A stretch of DNA of 64,000 nucleotides from Shouchella tritolerans (lineage in GTDB: Bacteria; Bacillota; Bacilli; Bacillales; Bacillaceae_D): positions 1-64,000 of the forward strand of contig NZ_JAODPB010000010.1 of NCBI RefSeq assembly GCF_025770735.1, given 5' to 3'. Below the pieces are notes generated by a model that saw only the letters and a program-made list of their open reading frames with translations, was not told the DNA's origin and did not search any database. Shown piece after piece: positions 48,531-56,868 of this stretch. Position 1 is the first letter of the stretch, and each line of letters starts with the position of its first letter. Made by a program: the position numbers and the translations under genes.

Positions 48531-49886
48531 TTAATCGAGTATTGTCACTTTCACGCTTTTGCTTCCATAGTTCGTAGCATCTTCTTTTGTCGGGACGTGT
48601 ACGTCAATTTTGTTTCCTTTGATAGCACCGCCTGTATCACCAGCAATGGCTTCGCCGTACCCTTCAACGTGTACACGGGTGCCGAGGGGGATGACACTTG
48701 GATCTACAGCAATAACTTTCATATTGGCGTTGCTTTTTAAATCAATGCCAGTTGCTGTAACTCCGCTGCAGCCGTCACAAGCTGCTGTATAAGCAGTCGA
48801 TTGCATTTGCAACGTCTTTTGTTGTTTCTCTTGCTGCACTTCTTGTTTTTCTTGCGGTTGCGGCTCGCTTTCCTGTTCCGGTTTTTCCGACTTTGCCGGT
48901 TCTTTTTCCGGTTGGCTAACCGGCTCTTCATTCACTGGTTCTTCATTCACTGGTTCTTGGGTTACTGTTTCATGGGCCGTTTGCGTCTCAGAGACATACT
49001 CTTTTGCCTCTTCTTGTTTTGTTCCAATCGCAATAATGCGGTTTTCACTCTCTTCAACGGTTTCCTTCTTCACAAGCTGCCTGTCAACCTCGATGCCGTC
49101 TTCGAGCGTCACTTCATAGTGAAGAGCTTGCTTGCCTTTTTTCCCTTGTTCTACTACACGCTCCACGCCCTGGTTTAAATCGTTGTCTTCTTCGCGAAGC
49201 GTTTCAAATGCAGTTGGTTCCTCAATGACATCGGTGACTTTTTCAACACGTACGAGGCGGATATCAAGCCCGTCTCGCAATTCTTCGTCTAGATCTGGCT
49301 CAACTCGGTCGAGTTCGCCAAGCTCGACATTGGCTTCTTTCAAAAAGTCAGCGACAGTCGCTGAGGTGCTCCAGTACTCGTCTTCATTGCCGTCAGAGGC
49401 AAAAGTTAAAAGCACGGCTGGCGAATAGGCAATATGTAACCCATCCTCAATCGGGGTATCTCCACTTGGTTCAATCTCGTCTTCGGCTTTTGGTTCGATT
49501 CCTAACTCAGCAAACAAATCGTTTACATTGTCAGCAACTGTGTAGACTGTTGTCTCTTCACCGGCAACAGACAATGTCACTTCAGCCGCAGGCTTATAAA
49601 CAATGTCCATCCCAGATTCAATCTCCGTTTGCAACGACGGCTCAATCAAATCATGCTCCCCTACACGAATCTCCAAGCTTTCAAGCAAATCCGCGACTGT
49701 CGATTCGTGCGTGCGCACAGTAACCTTCTCACCGTTTTGTTCAACAGCAACCGCTTTTTTGGTCAACTCAAATAATCCAGATAAAATAAGAATTAGTCCT
49801 AGGAAAAGCGCGACTGCAATCAAGATCCTCCGCCTAATGGCAGGGTCGGCTTCAGGCCTATTCAACAGGTTGTGCTTATCGCTCAT
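48531..49886 (-). CDS. yabE: YabE: DUF348 repeats, G5 and 3D domains; RpfB-like cell wall protein
   Basis: 451 aa. A cytoplasmic start and one membrane helix (RILIAVALFLGLILILSGLF) are followed by three DUF348 units (about 40-210), a G5 domain (about 225-300), a low-complexity Glu/Pro/Gln linker (about 310-365, with two NEEPV repeats) and a C-terminal 3D domain with AIAGDTGGAIKGNKIDVHV. The 3D domain is linked to lytic transglycosylase activity and spore germination or resuscitation. ATG 49886 follows GAGGAGGG. The longer frame upstream covers the promoter. Confidence 0.93.
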   Translation of the reverse strand: MSDKHNLLNRPEADPAIRRRILIAVALFLGLILILSGLFELTKKAVAVEQNGEKVTVRTHESTVADLLESLEIRVGEHDLIEPSLQTEIESGMDIVYKPAAEVTLSVAGEETTVYTVADNVNDLFAELGIEPKAEDEIEPSGDTPIEDGLHIAYSPAVLLTFASDGNEDEYWSTSATVADFLKEANVELGELDRVEPDLDEELRDGLDIRLVRVEKVTDVIEEPTAFETLREEDNDLNQGVERVVEQGKKGKQALHYEVTLEDGIEVDRQLVKKETVEESENRIIAIGTKQEEAKEYVSETQTAHETVTQEPVNEEPVNEEPVSQPEKEPAKSEKPEQESEPQPQEKQEVQQEKQQKTLQMQSTAYTAACDGCSGVTATGIDLKSNANMKVIAVDPSVIPLGTRVHVEGYGEAIAGDTGGAIKGNKIDVHVPTKEDATNYGSKSVKVTILD

Positions 49887-49910
49887 CGTTCGTCCCTCCT
49901 CAAGCACCGA

Positions 49911-49939
49911 ATTATAGAGACGAACGAATAGCGTGTCAA
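49911..49939 (-). promoter_or_regulatory. yabE sigma-A promoter
   Basis: TTGACA (49934-49939), 17-bp spacer, TATAAT (49911-49916), fully consensus. The predicted transcript starts only about 15 nt before the ribosome-binding site. Confidence 0.85.
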
Positions 49940-50004
49940 CAACAGTTACACAAACGTAACAAAGCAGTAACCTTTGCAATTTGTCCAAATGATAGGAACA
50001 ATAA

Positions 50005-50781
50005 CTAACTATTATCTTTAATTCCAAATAATTTCAGTGCGTTTTCCCTCGTTTTCCGGCTCAGCTCCTCATAACTTATACCCCGTAATTCTGCGATATC
50101 TTCTGCAACCCGCTTTACATAGGCCGGCTCATTTCGTTTTCCTCGATAAGGGTGAGGAGCCAGATAAGGACAATCGGTTTCGATCAGCAACCGTTCAATC
50201 GGCACATGCGCAGCTACTTCTTTTGGCCGTCTGGCGTTTTTAAATGTGACAGGGCCGCCTAGGCCTATATGGAAATTCATGTTTAAGCAACGGTCTGCTA
50301 TTTCAACGCTGCCGCCAAAACAATGCATAATGCCGCCAACTTCAGCTGCTCCTTCTTGCTCAAGGAGTTGGACAACATCTTGGTCGGCTTCGCGATTGTG
50401 AATAATAATCGGCAAGTTTACTTTTTTTGCTAAAGCAATTTGTTTGCGGAACACTTCTTTTTGGACATCCTTTGGCGATTTGTCCCAATGGTAATCAAGG
50501 CCCATTTCGCCAAGAGCAACCACTTTCGGATGGGCTGACAGCTCTTCCAACCAGTGCAAATGCTTATCCTTCATATCTATGGCGTCTACCGGGTGCCAAC
50601 CGACAGCCGCATATAAATCGTTGTATTGTTCGATCAGTTCCATCGCCCGCTCAATTGTAGGCTCGTCAAAACCTATGACAACCATTTCTTTAACGCCTGC
50701 TTCCTGCGCCCTGGCAATCGTTTCCTTGACATCTCCGTGGAACTGCTTGGCATTCAAGTGGACATGCGTATCAAATAACAT
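50005..50781 (-). CDS. tatD: TatD-family metal-dependent DNase
   Basis: 258 aa. FDTHVHLNA (metal-binding HxH), GEMGLDYHWD, IIHNREADQD, GIMHCFGGS, IETDCPYLAPHPYRGKRNEP are the TatD motifs. 3'-5' DNase or quality-control nuclease by family. B. subtilis yabD orthologue, upstream of yabE. GAGGTGA precedes ATG 50781; GTG 50784 is also possible. Confidence 0.95.
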   Translation of the reverse strand: MLFDTHVHLNAKQFHGDVKETIARAQEAGVKEMVVIGFDEPTIERAMELIEQYNDLYAAVGWHPVDAIDMKDKHLHWLEELSAHPKVVALGEMGLDYHWDKSPKDVQKEVFRKQIALAKKVNLPIIIHNREADQDVVQLLEQEGAAEVGGIMHCFGGSVEIADRCLNMNFHIGLGGPVTFKNARRPKEVAAHVPIERLLIETDCPYLAPHPYRGKRNEPAYVKRVAEDIAELRGISYEELSRKTRENALKLFGIKDNS

Positions 50782-50859
50782 CACTATTCACCTCAAAGGC
50801 ATTTTATGCCTTTTGGCTATGTGAACGCAAGTAAAGCATTAAAAAAGTGGGCACCCTTT

Positions 50860-50996
50860 ACAGACTAGAGACAAACGCACGCATACTTCGCCGCTTGCCT
50901 CTCCTAGCCGTTTCGTGTACACAAAACCCTTTGCCCATGAACACCCATTTCCCCTCGTTTTCTGGCAGTTTTCCATCAGTTTGGCTGATGGTGATA
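50860..50996 (-). repeat. Dispersed intergenic repeat, copy E
   Basis: Left end GACTAGAGACAAACGCACGC and right end GTTTTCCATCAGTTTG mirror copy C, as imperfect inverted ends about 120-135 bp apart. The right end overlaps the last codons and stop of the WG-repeat gene. Confidence 0.6.
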
Positions 50997-52679
50997 GTGG
51001 AACGACTGCCAAAACGGCCCTGATTGGTCAATGATCGGTTCAATCTCGGCAAAGGGGATTTTGAAAGTAGGAAAACCAGCCGCATAAGGCGCCAGCTCAT
51101 ATACATCAAAGACAAGATAGAGCGCATGCTCATCAACATAGAAAGGTTGGGTGCTTTTCACCCCTTTGTATGCATCTGGAAAGTAATCATCAGCCCTTTT
51201 TTTAATTTGTTCGCCTACTAGTTTGCTTAACGCTGTCACATAATCACGGCCATGTTTAAATAGCTCCGAAAGGGCATAATCATGGCCATTGCGTACGTCT
51301 ACATTTGCAAAAGTCCTTGTTGGCATCCCATGCGCTGCTCCAAATGGATACGTATAGCCATCGATTTCCAACACAACGAGGTGTTTTTTAAAAAATAAAA
51401 CATTAAAATCACCTGTAAACGTACGTTCCTTTGTTTCTGTCTCCGTAACATGGCGTACTCCCGCTTGTTTCGCCAATTTTTGGTTGATGGCCTGTTGTTC
51501 AAGTTGGTTCGCCATCCCTTCAATTTGTGGATAATAGACGTAATAATTGGGTCCACGTTTATAGAGGCGTTCTTGGATGCGATAAGGACGGCGCAGTGGT
51601 ATTTCTGTCTCCGGGTGCCAAATGATTTTTCCATGCTCATCTGTATAAAAAAGGCGCTGGTCAATAAATGCTGAAACAATGCCATTATCCTTCCGAAGTA
51701 CACCTGTACCAGAAAAAGCCGGAAATGTCTTGACTTTATGGCCTTCTTTATCAATAAAAAACGTTTTGTCTGACTTCACCGCGCTGGCAGTACCTTTCCT
51801 AAAAGAGCCAACATCATCATAGACAAAGTCCGTCAATACGGCCCCGCTTGTATCAGCAATCGCATAACGGCTTAAAAACGGCCTATTGGCGTCCTTCGCT
51901 TTCCCAAGCGCAATACGTCCTTCTTGAAGCAAGCGTATTTCATTGTATGTAGGTTCAAATACGGTGTCGCCTGCTTTGTTGATCAACCCATAAGAATAGT
52001 TGTCGCCACTGGTTGCGATAATCGCAAAGCCATCCTCATAGGCAAAAGCCATGCCATATTTGGGCGGAATAACAACATTTCCTGCCTCATCCAAATAGCC
52101 ATAAAGATCGCCTTCCTTAAAAGCTATCCGTCCTTCGCTTAGCGATCCAACATCGGTATATGGATATGTATGCAGCACATGACCGTTCTCATCAATCAGT
52201 TGAAACTCTGCGGTTTTCGTTTGCACTACTGCTTTTCCTTCGTCAAAATCAAAGGCAAAAAGATAATGGGCTGCTATGACTTCCTCGCCAGCAGGATTAA
52301 GAAACCCGTAACGGCCATTTGTTTGAAACAGCGCACGGCCATTTTTCATTGGAGCAATGTAGGCATACGTTTTTTTCGTGCGTACATGGCCTTCCTCATC
52401 CATCATTTTAAACCCGTCTTTTGTTTGAATTATGGCCCGTTCTTCTGAAAAAGGCTGAATGCTTTTATAGACTGGCTTAACGGCAAAACGGCCAAATTGA
52501 TTAATAAGCCCTTGCTTTTCAGTTAACGTAACAATCGCCATACCATTCTTTTGGAAAGGCTCTGCCCCATCATAAACGAGTGAAATGCGGATACGCCCTC
52601 TGTCGTTTATATACCCCCATTTTGTGCCATTCACCGTCTTCGTCGAAACGGGATAAAGGTTCTCGGTCAATCGTTCCAT
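50976..52679 (-). CDS. WG-repeat protein with C-terminal DUF3298-like domain
   Basis: 567 aa. About seven WG beta-propeller-type repeats fill residues 10-370 (for example KWGYINDRGRIRISLVYDGAEPF, RYGFLNPAGEEVIAAHYLFAFDF, LYGYLDEAGNVVIPPKYGMAFAY, SYGLINKAGDTVFEPTYNEIRLL). The rest resembles the DUF4163/DUF3298 region of RsiV-type proteins (FTGDFNVLFFKKHLVVLEIDGYTYPFGAAHG, FYVDEHALYLVFDVYELAPYAAG). No signal peptide is visible. Function unknown; perhaps ligand or wall sensing. AGGAGG precedes ATG 52679. The final codons overlap an intergenic repeat. Confidence 0.8.
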   Translation of the reverse strand: MERLTENLYPVSTKTVNGTKWGYINDRGRIRISLVYDGAEPFQKNGMAIVTLTEKQGLINQFGRFAVKPVYKSIQPFSEERAIIQTKDGFKMMDEEGHVRTKKTYAYIAPMKNGRALFQTNGRYGFLNPAGEEVIAAHYLFAFDFDEGKAVVQTKTAEFQLIDENGHVLHTYPYTDVGSLSEGRIAFKEGDLYGYLDEAGNVVIPPKYGMAFAYEDGFAIIATSGDNYSYGLINKAGDTVFEPTYNEIRLLQEGRIALGKAKDANRPFLSRYAIADTSGAVLTDFVYDDVGSFRKGTASAVKSDKTFFIDKEGHKVKTFPAFSGTGVLRKDNGIVSAFIDQRLFYTDEHGKIIWHPETEIPLRRPYRIQERLYKRGPNYYVYYPQIEGMANQLEQQAINQKLAKQAGVRHVTETETKERTFTGDFNVLFFKKHLVVLEIDGYTYPFGAAHGMPTRTFANVDVRNGHDYALSELFKHGRDYVTALSKLVGEQIKKRADDYFPDAYKGVKSTQPFYVDEHALYLVFDVYELAPYAAGFPTFKIPFAEIEPIIDQSGPFWQSFHYHHQPN

Positions 52680-52809
52680 GCTACCAACCTCCTGCTTCGC
52701 CTGGTTGGTCCAGTATATGACGGCTTTTCCTAAGCCATGTACAAAAATTGCCGATTTTCATTCGGCCATTGCCGTGTGTAAGTATCAGAAAAGGAATGGA
52801 GGGAAATGG

Positions 52810-53196
52810 ATGTCTACTTCGCCTAACGAACAGATCCTTGTTTGCGTCCATTACGGCCATCACGGCAGCAAACTCATTAAAAGAGTGGCCGCTCTTGCAT
52901 CTCAACTTAACGCGCCTTTATCGATCCTTGTGTTTGATTCTTTGCCAGAGGAGGAGTATAAACACGATAAAAAAATGGATATGTCCATTTTTAAAGAACT
53001 TGCTGATGAATACGGCGCTGATTTGAGTGTAGAGAAATCTCATGCCTACAACATTACAAACGTCATCCTCAACTTGGCAAAAGAAAAACAAGCAACACAA
53101 ATTGCCGAAAATTTATGGACTACCTTACTTGACGGTTCGATTATTGACACGTTGCTTGAAAAAGCGCCTTTCGCTGATCTTCATGTAGTCCCTTAA
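52810..53196 (+). CDS. Universal stress protein-like domain (KdpD USP type), stand-alone
   Basis: 128 aa. ILVCVHYGHHGSKLIKRVAALASQL and the C-terminal LDGSIIDTLLEKAPFADLHVVP resemble the USP domain of KdpD sensors, but no kinase or KdpD N-terminal domain is present. Possibly a stand-alone K+/nucleotide-binding protein. GGAGGG lies 6 nt before ATG 52810. The ATP-binding GxxGxxxxG motif is not clearly conserved. Confidence 0.72.
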   Translation: MSTSPNEQILVCVHYGHHGSKLIKRVAALASQLNAPLSILVFDSLPEEEYKHDKKMDMSIFKELADEYGADLSVEKSHAYNITNVILNLAKEKQATQIAENLWTTLLDGSIIDTLLEKAPFADLHVVP

Positions 53197-53250
53197 GAAC
53201 GGGCCGATGAAACGGATAATTAGAATTATGAAAGGGGCATATCTGCCTAT

Positions 53251-53447
53251 TTGGTGGAACAAATAGATGGCCCTTATGAACGGCGATTTGACGCCAGCAA
53301 AGGCTTCACCTATGAAGGCGTCTTCTTTAAAGAGTGGCAAACGGATTTTGACAGCGGCATTTTCTCCTTCGCTAAGGACGCCATATATTTGAAGTTCGTG
53401 TTGATGATGGCACAGTCCGCCAACTGGTCGACATCGATGAAACATAA
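53251..53447 (+). pseudogene. Probable frameshifted remnant of a small gene
   Basis: One frame from GTG 53251 reads EQIDGPYERRFDASKGFTYE and continues protein-like to about 53375 (FSFAKD). After that a second frame reads HIFEVRVDDGTVRQLVDIDE and stops at TAA 53445-53447, just before a terminator. One small indel near 53371-53385 would join them. I do not recognise the family. The joint protein would be about 65 aa. Confidence 0.4.
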
Positions 53448-53490
53448 TGGTCGCGAATCCATCTATTTGCCAATTGCCCCTTCCATCTAA

Positions 53491-53533
53491 AAAAGCGCCA
53501 AACGACGGGCATTTCCCTTTGTCTGGCGCTTTT
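53491..53533. terminator. Terminator between convergent genes
   Basis: AAAAGCGCCA / TGGCGCTTTT with a 23-nt loop, T-runs on both strands. Serves the ABC-F gene on the minus strand and the plus-strand USP transcript. Confidence 0.75.
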
Positions 53534-53550
53534 GCTTTGGCTGGTTATTG

Positions 53551-55176
53551 CTATTGTTTTTTTCGTTTTGCCCAGGCGTATGAAAACGAGCCTTCATAAC
53601 GAGTGACAGCCCCATTTTCAAGCCAATAAGTGACAGGAAAAAGTTTGTTCAAAAAATAACGGTCATGTGATACCGTGATGATCGTGCCTGCAAACTCAGC
53701 CAATGCCTCTTCAAGCACTTCTTTTGAGTCTATATCGAGATGGTTTGTCGGTTCATCCAATAGGAGCACGTTATGTTTTTCAAAAATCAACTGGGCTAGC
53801 CGCAGCCGCATTTTTTCGCCTCCGCTTAAATCGGCGACACGCTTAAAAACATCTTGCCCATAAAACAAAAAGCGCGCCAACTGGCCTCGGGCTTCGCCAT
53901 CTGTTAAAAGCGCACTGGCACGGAATGCTTCGAGCACCGTCTGCTTTGGATCAAGTTCTGTGCCATGCTGTGACAAATAGCCTAATGAAACACTAGCCCC
54001 TATTTTGCATTGTCCTGTATCAGGCTCGATCTCCCCTAAAATGAGCTTTAATAGCGTCGACTTCCCCTCCCCATTAGCGCCAACAAGGGCGACTCGTTCT
54101 TGATGGCGCACAGCTAAGTCAACTTGACCGAGCACTTGCCGTTCGCCAAATGTTTTCGAAACTGATGTTAGTTCAACTACATCTTCACCACTGCGCCCTT
54201 GCTGCTCAAAAGACAGTTCTACTTTCTTCGTTTGCGGCGGCTTTTTTAGCTCTTCCATTCGCGCTAATGCTTTTTCCATGCTCTTAGCCTGACGGTGCAT
54301 CCCTGCATTAGGCGGGTTAGCGCGGTTCGCCCATTCTTTTAAGCGCTTAATCGCTTCCCGCATCTTTTTGATCTTTTTCTGTTGATCCGCGTATTGCTGG
54401 AATTCTCTCATGAGGCGTTCTTCCCGCTCTATTAAATAGCCACTGTAATTGGCTGCATAGTGATGCAACACACCGTTCTCCATTTCCCATATTTCCGTTA
54501 CAGCAGCATCAAGGAAAGCACGGTCATGAGAAATAATGAGCACTGCTCCTGCATAATGGCGCACCCAGTCAGCAAGCCAATCAAACGCGTACAGATCAAG
54601 ATGGTTAGTTGGTTCATCTAGAATGAGTAATTCAGGCTTTTGCAACAATAAACAGGCTAGGCCGACTTTCGTCCGTTCGCCACCGCTAAGAGCTCCCCAA
54701 CGTTTCTCAAGCAATCCCGTAATGCCAAGCCCTGCGGCAATGCGGCGAATATTGGCCTCATATTCAAAGCCACCAACATCAGCAAACTGCTGCTGCAAGC
54801 TGCCGTATTCCTCTAAGACACGTTCTAGCTTGGCTGGTTGCTGCTCGATTGCGAGCACTTCTTCCAATCGCGTCATATGCTCTTTCACTTTTTTTATATC
54901 GCTAAATACCGTTTCTAGTATCGTGTAGACACACTTGTCTGGCGAATAGGTAGGTGCTTGGGCTAACATGCCTTTCGTCAGTCCTTTTCGCCAGCCGATC
55001 TCGCCACTTGCAGGGCGTTCTACTCCGGCAAGAATGCGGGCCAGCGTTGTCTTCCCTTCGCCATTCCGCCCGACGAGGCCAATGCGGGCACCGCTTTTAA
55101 TTTCCATTGACAGGTTCGCAAACACTTGTGTAGCGCCATATGATTGGCTGACTTGATTGGCATAACAAAGAATCAC
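53551..55176 (-). CDS. ABC-F family ATPase, probable ribosome-protection protein
   Basis: 541 aa, two ABC domains and no membrane domain. First Walker A GLVGRNGEGKTTLARIL, signature LSGGERTKVGLA, Walker B LLILDEPTNHLDL; second GANGEGKSTLLKL, LSGGEKMRLRLA, LLLDEPTNHLDI. A long basic interdomain linker (about 230-310; FQQYADQQKKIKKMREAIKRLKEWANRA) matches the P-site tRNA interaction motif of antibiotic-resistance ABC-F proteins. GTG 55176 is preceded by AGGAGG at 8 nt. An inducible leader upstream suggests response to a ribosome-targeting drug. Drug spectrum unknown; a housekeeping ABC-F is the alternative. Confidence 0.88.
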   Translation of the reverse strand: MILCYANQVSQSYGATQVFANLSMEIKSGARIGLVGRNGEGKTTLARILAGVERPASGEIGWRKGLTKGMLAQAPTYSPDKCVYTILETVFSDIKKVKEHMTRLEEVLAIEQQPAKLERVLEEYGSLQQQFADVGGFEYEANIRRIAAGLGITGLLEKRWGALSGGERTKVGLACLLLQKPELLILDEPTNHLDLYAFDWLADWVRHYAGAVLIISHDRAFLDAAVTEIWEMENGVLHHYAANYSGYLIEREERLMREFQQYADQQKKIKKMREAIKRLKEWANRANPPNAGMHRQAKSMEKALARMEELKKPPQTKKVELSFEQQGRSGEDVVELTSVSKTFGERQVLGQVDLAVRHQERVALVGANGEGKSTLLKLILGEIEPDTGQCKIGASVSLGYLSQHGTELDPKQTVLEAFRASALLTDGEARGQLARFLFYGQDVFKRVADLSGGEKMRLRLAQLIFEKHNVLLLDEPTNHLDIDSKEVLEEALAEFAGTIITVSHDRYFLNKLFPVTYWLENGAVTRYEGSFSYAWAKRKKQ

Positions 55177-55182
55177 GTTTCG

Positions 55183-55285
55183 TTCCTCCTATTTGATAGT
55201 AGGAAGAGACTTGGGTACACCAAAAAGACGGCAGAGAAATTCTCCGCCGCCTCAATCCGTATGCGAGTAGAAATGTCTCTTCCTA
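55183..55285 (-). promoter_or_regulatory. Attenuator: terminator plus Shine-Dalgarno-sequestering hairpin
   Basis: Minus-strand order after the leader ORF: arm 1 TAGGAAGAGAC (55275-55285); terminator hairpin 55227-55251 (12-bp stem with two G-U pairs) followed by TTTTTGG; arm 2 GTCTCTTCCTA (55200-55210), the perfect complement of arm 1; and a hairpin 55183-55205 (TTCCT-a-CTAT / ATAG-g-AGGAA) that hides the AGGAGG of the ABC-F gene. Arm 1 with arm 2 would free the ribosome-binding site. The end of the leader ORF (GTCTGTCCT) can pair imperfectly with arm 1. Confidence 0.7.
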
Positions 55286-55295
55286 ATGGTTTTTC

Positions 55296-55415
55296 CTATG
55301 CAGTTGCGTAAAAAAGGACAGACTGGTCCAATTTTGCAACAACAGCGGAAAAAATAGCCTGACAAATCCACAAATAGGCGCGAAACTTTGCCTGGCTGCC
55401 ATTAAAAAGATCCAT
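55296..55415 (-). CDS. 39-codon leader peptide of the ABC-F gene
   Basis: ORF of 39 codons plus TAG on the minus strand, beginning MDLFNGSQAKFRAYLWICQA and ending KLDQSVLFYATA. A full-strength GGAGGTGA lies 7 nt before its ATG. It precedes the attenuator and the ABC-F start, the arrangement of ribosome-mediated induction in vmlR/erm-type genes. No function beyond sensing translation is proposed. It is too short for most gene callers. Confidence 0.75.
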   Translation of the reverse strand: MDLFNGSQAKFRAYLWICQAIFSAVVAKLDQSVLFYATA

Positions 55416-55445
55416 TATCTACTCACCTCCTTCATCATTACTGTT

Positions 55446-55492
55446 AGCGTAATGGAAGAAGGCAAAAATGTAAAGCGTTCTATTCCTAGAAC
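55446..55492 (-). promoter_or_regulatory. Candidate promoter of the leader-ABC-F transcript with adjacent palindrome
   Basis: TTTACA (55469-55474), 17-bp spacer, TACGCT (55446-55451). Directly upstream of the -35 is a perfect GTTCTA-ttcc-TAGAAC palindrome (55477-55492), possibly an operator or the pel transcript's end. Confidence 0.45.
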
Positions 55493-55540
55493 GAGAGACG
55501 GTTGCCTTTTTCTCTCTCTAGATAGCGCTTTCACACAGCT

Positions 55541-56545
55541 TTAAGGAGAAATAACGCCAACTCCGGCGTTCGCCCGCACCACATCCTTGACTTGGTTTAC
55601 AGGCGTTGCTTGATAGCTGTATGGCGGATTATAAGTCGTTGTCGAGACAGTTGGCTGCTCGCCAGTCGATTGAACATAGCGGTTATTGACCAAATGCCAA
55701 TACCCGATTTCCTTGCTGTCTCGGCTCACAATTGGATTGTTTGCCCTTTCAAAATAGTTCTCCTCGATTCGTACTTGAGCGCCCATCCGAGAATTGATCC
55801 CTGTCGCTTTAATATCTGCGTAGTAATTGCTGAAAATATGGGCTTCGCCAAAACGAACAGAAGGCACACGGGAATTCAAGTTTTCAAAGTAATTATTGTG
55901 GAATGTGATTTTTCGTCCGTATGAATCGCTGTCAGACGAACCCATCAGCATTGACTTCCAGCTGTCATGTACATAGTTCCATGAGAAAGTGATGTAATCA
56001 GCATCGCGTTTCACATCAAACAATCCATCATAATAGTCCTTATGCACATCAAGGCTATTATATAATTCGTTATGGTCAACCCAAATGTTTTTGGACGGGC
56101 CTTCAATGCTAATTGCATCTTTATCGCCTGTATTCACATGATGGATTTTTAAATTGCGGATAATCACGTTATTGGCCCGCCATACTTTAATGCCAATTCC
56201 ATTAAGTTCCCCATTTGTTCCCACCCCTAACAAAGACACATCATTGACATCTTTAATGTCAATCTTGCTTGCAGATGTGTTTGCAGGCGTGATCGTTCCG
56301 TCTATATAAATGGTTAAAGGTGTGTTCGCCTTTTTATTTTTTAGCGCGGCTATCAATTGATCACCAGTGGAAACGGTTACAACCTCTCCTCCAGCACCCC
56401 CTGTTGTCCCACCATTAAGAGTGGCAAACCCTTGCATTGAAAAATGAACATTGGCTGCTTCAGCCCCTTCTTGCCCATACGCTGGTACGGAAAAAGCACC
56501 AAACGCCAGCAAAAACGCAACCATTAACGACCACAACTTTCTCAA
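55541..56545 (-). CDS. pel: Secreted pectate lyase, polysaccharide lyase family 1
   Basis: 334 aa. Signal peptide [24 protein letters not shown] then a mature beta-helix enzyme. WVDHNELYN (vWiDH motif), [35 protein letters not shown] (calcium-binding aspartates) and [18 protein letters not shown] (catalytic Arg, RxPxxR) are present. Cleaves polygalacturonate in a Ca2+-dependent manner, typical of alkaliphilic Bacillus. Start is TTG 56545 with AGGGG at 7 nt. No cre site was found. Confidence 0.92.
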   Translation of the reverse strand: MRKLWSLMVAFLLAFGAFSVPAYGQEGAEAANVHFSMQGFATLNGGTTGGAGGEVVTVSTGDQLIAALKNKKANTPLTIYIDGTITPANTSASKIDIKDVNDVSLLGVGTNGELNGIGIKVWRANNVIIRNLKIHHVNTGDKDAISIEGPSKNIWVDHNELYNSLDVHKDYYDGLFDVKRDADYITFSWNYVHDSWKSMLMGSSDSDSYGRKITFHNNYFENLNSRVPSVRFGEAHIFSNYYADIKATGINSRMGAQVRIEENYFERANNPIVSRDSKEIGYWHLVNNRYVQSTGEQPTVSTTTYNPPYSYQATPVNQVKDVVRANAGVGVISP

Positions 56546-56578
56546 ATCTCATCCCCTGCTTTCTTTTATTTTTTCTAC

Positions 56579-56596
56579 TTAGCAACCGACTTCCAT
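56579..56596 (-). CDS. Possible five-codon mini-ORF before pel
   Basis: Minus strand ATG GAA GTC GGT TGC TAA (MEVGC) follows a consensus AAAGGAGG at suitable distance and ends 33 nt upstream of the pel TTG start. It could influence pel translation; it might equally be chance. Confidence 0.3.
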   Translation of the reverse strand: MEVGC

Positions 56597-56649
56597 ACTT
56601 GCCTCCTTTCATTTGTAAATCATGCTCAGTTTATTACACAGCTTGCTAT

Positions 56650-56668
56650 AACCATGATAATCATTCTC
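56650..56668. promoter_or_regulatory. Fur/PerR-like operator candidate in the pel-regulator gap
   Basis: Minus-strand GAGAATGATTATCATGGTT matches the Fur 19-mer at 15 positions and the 7-1-7 core at 12 of 14 defined positions. It overlaps a possible -10 (TTATCA) 17 bp after TTGAGT on the minus strand. The rest of the 320-bp gap shows nothing recognisable. Confidence 0.35.
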
Positions 56669-56868
56669 TCAGAACCCACTCAAAGCAACTCGTCACTCGC
56701 TTTTTTTTCGTTATTTTTTTACTCGGACAATGGAGTCCTTATCGGCTGTTATAAAGATTTTTGTACTGGCAATACAGTTGCAATTTTGTTTCTCAATAGG
56801 TAGAATAGATCTACTGTTAATTTAAAAAAATAAATCGACTTGCATATTCACTAAAATGAGGGATCGTC

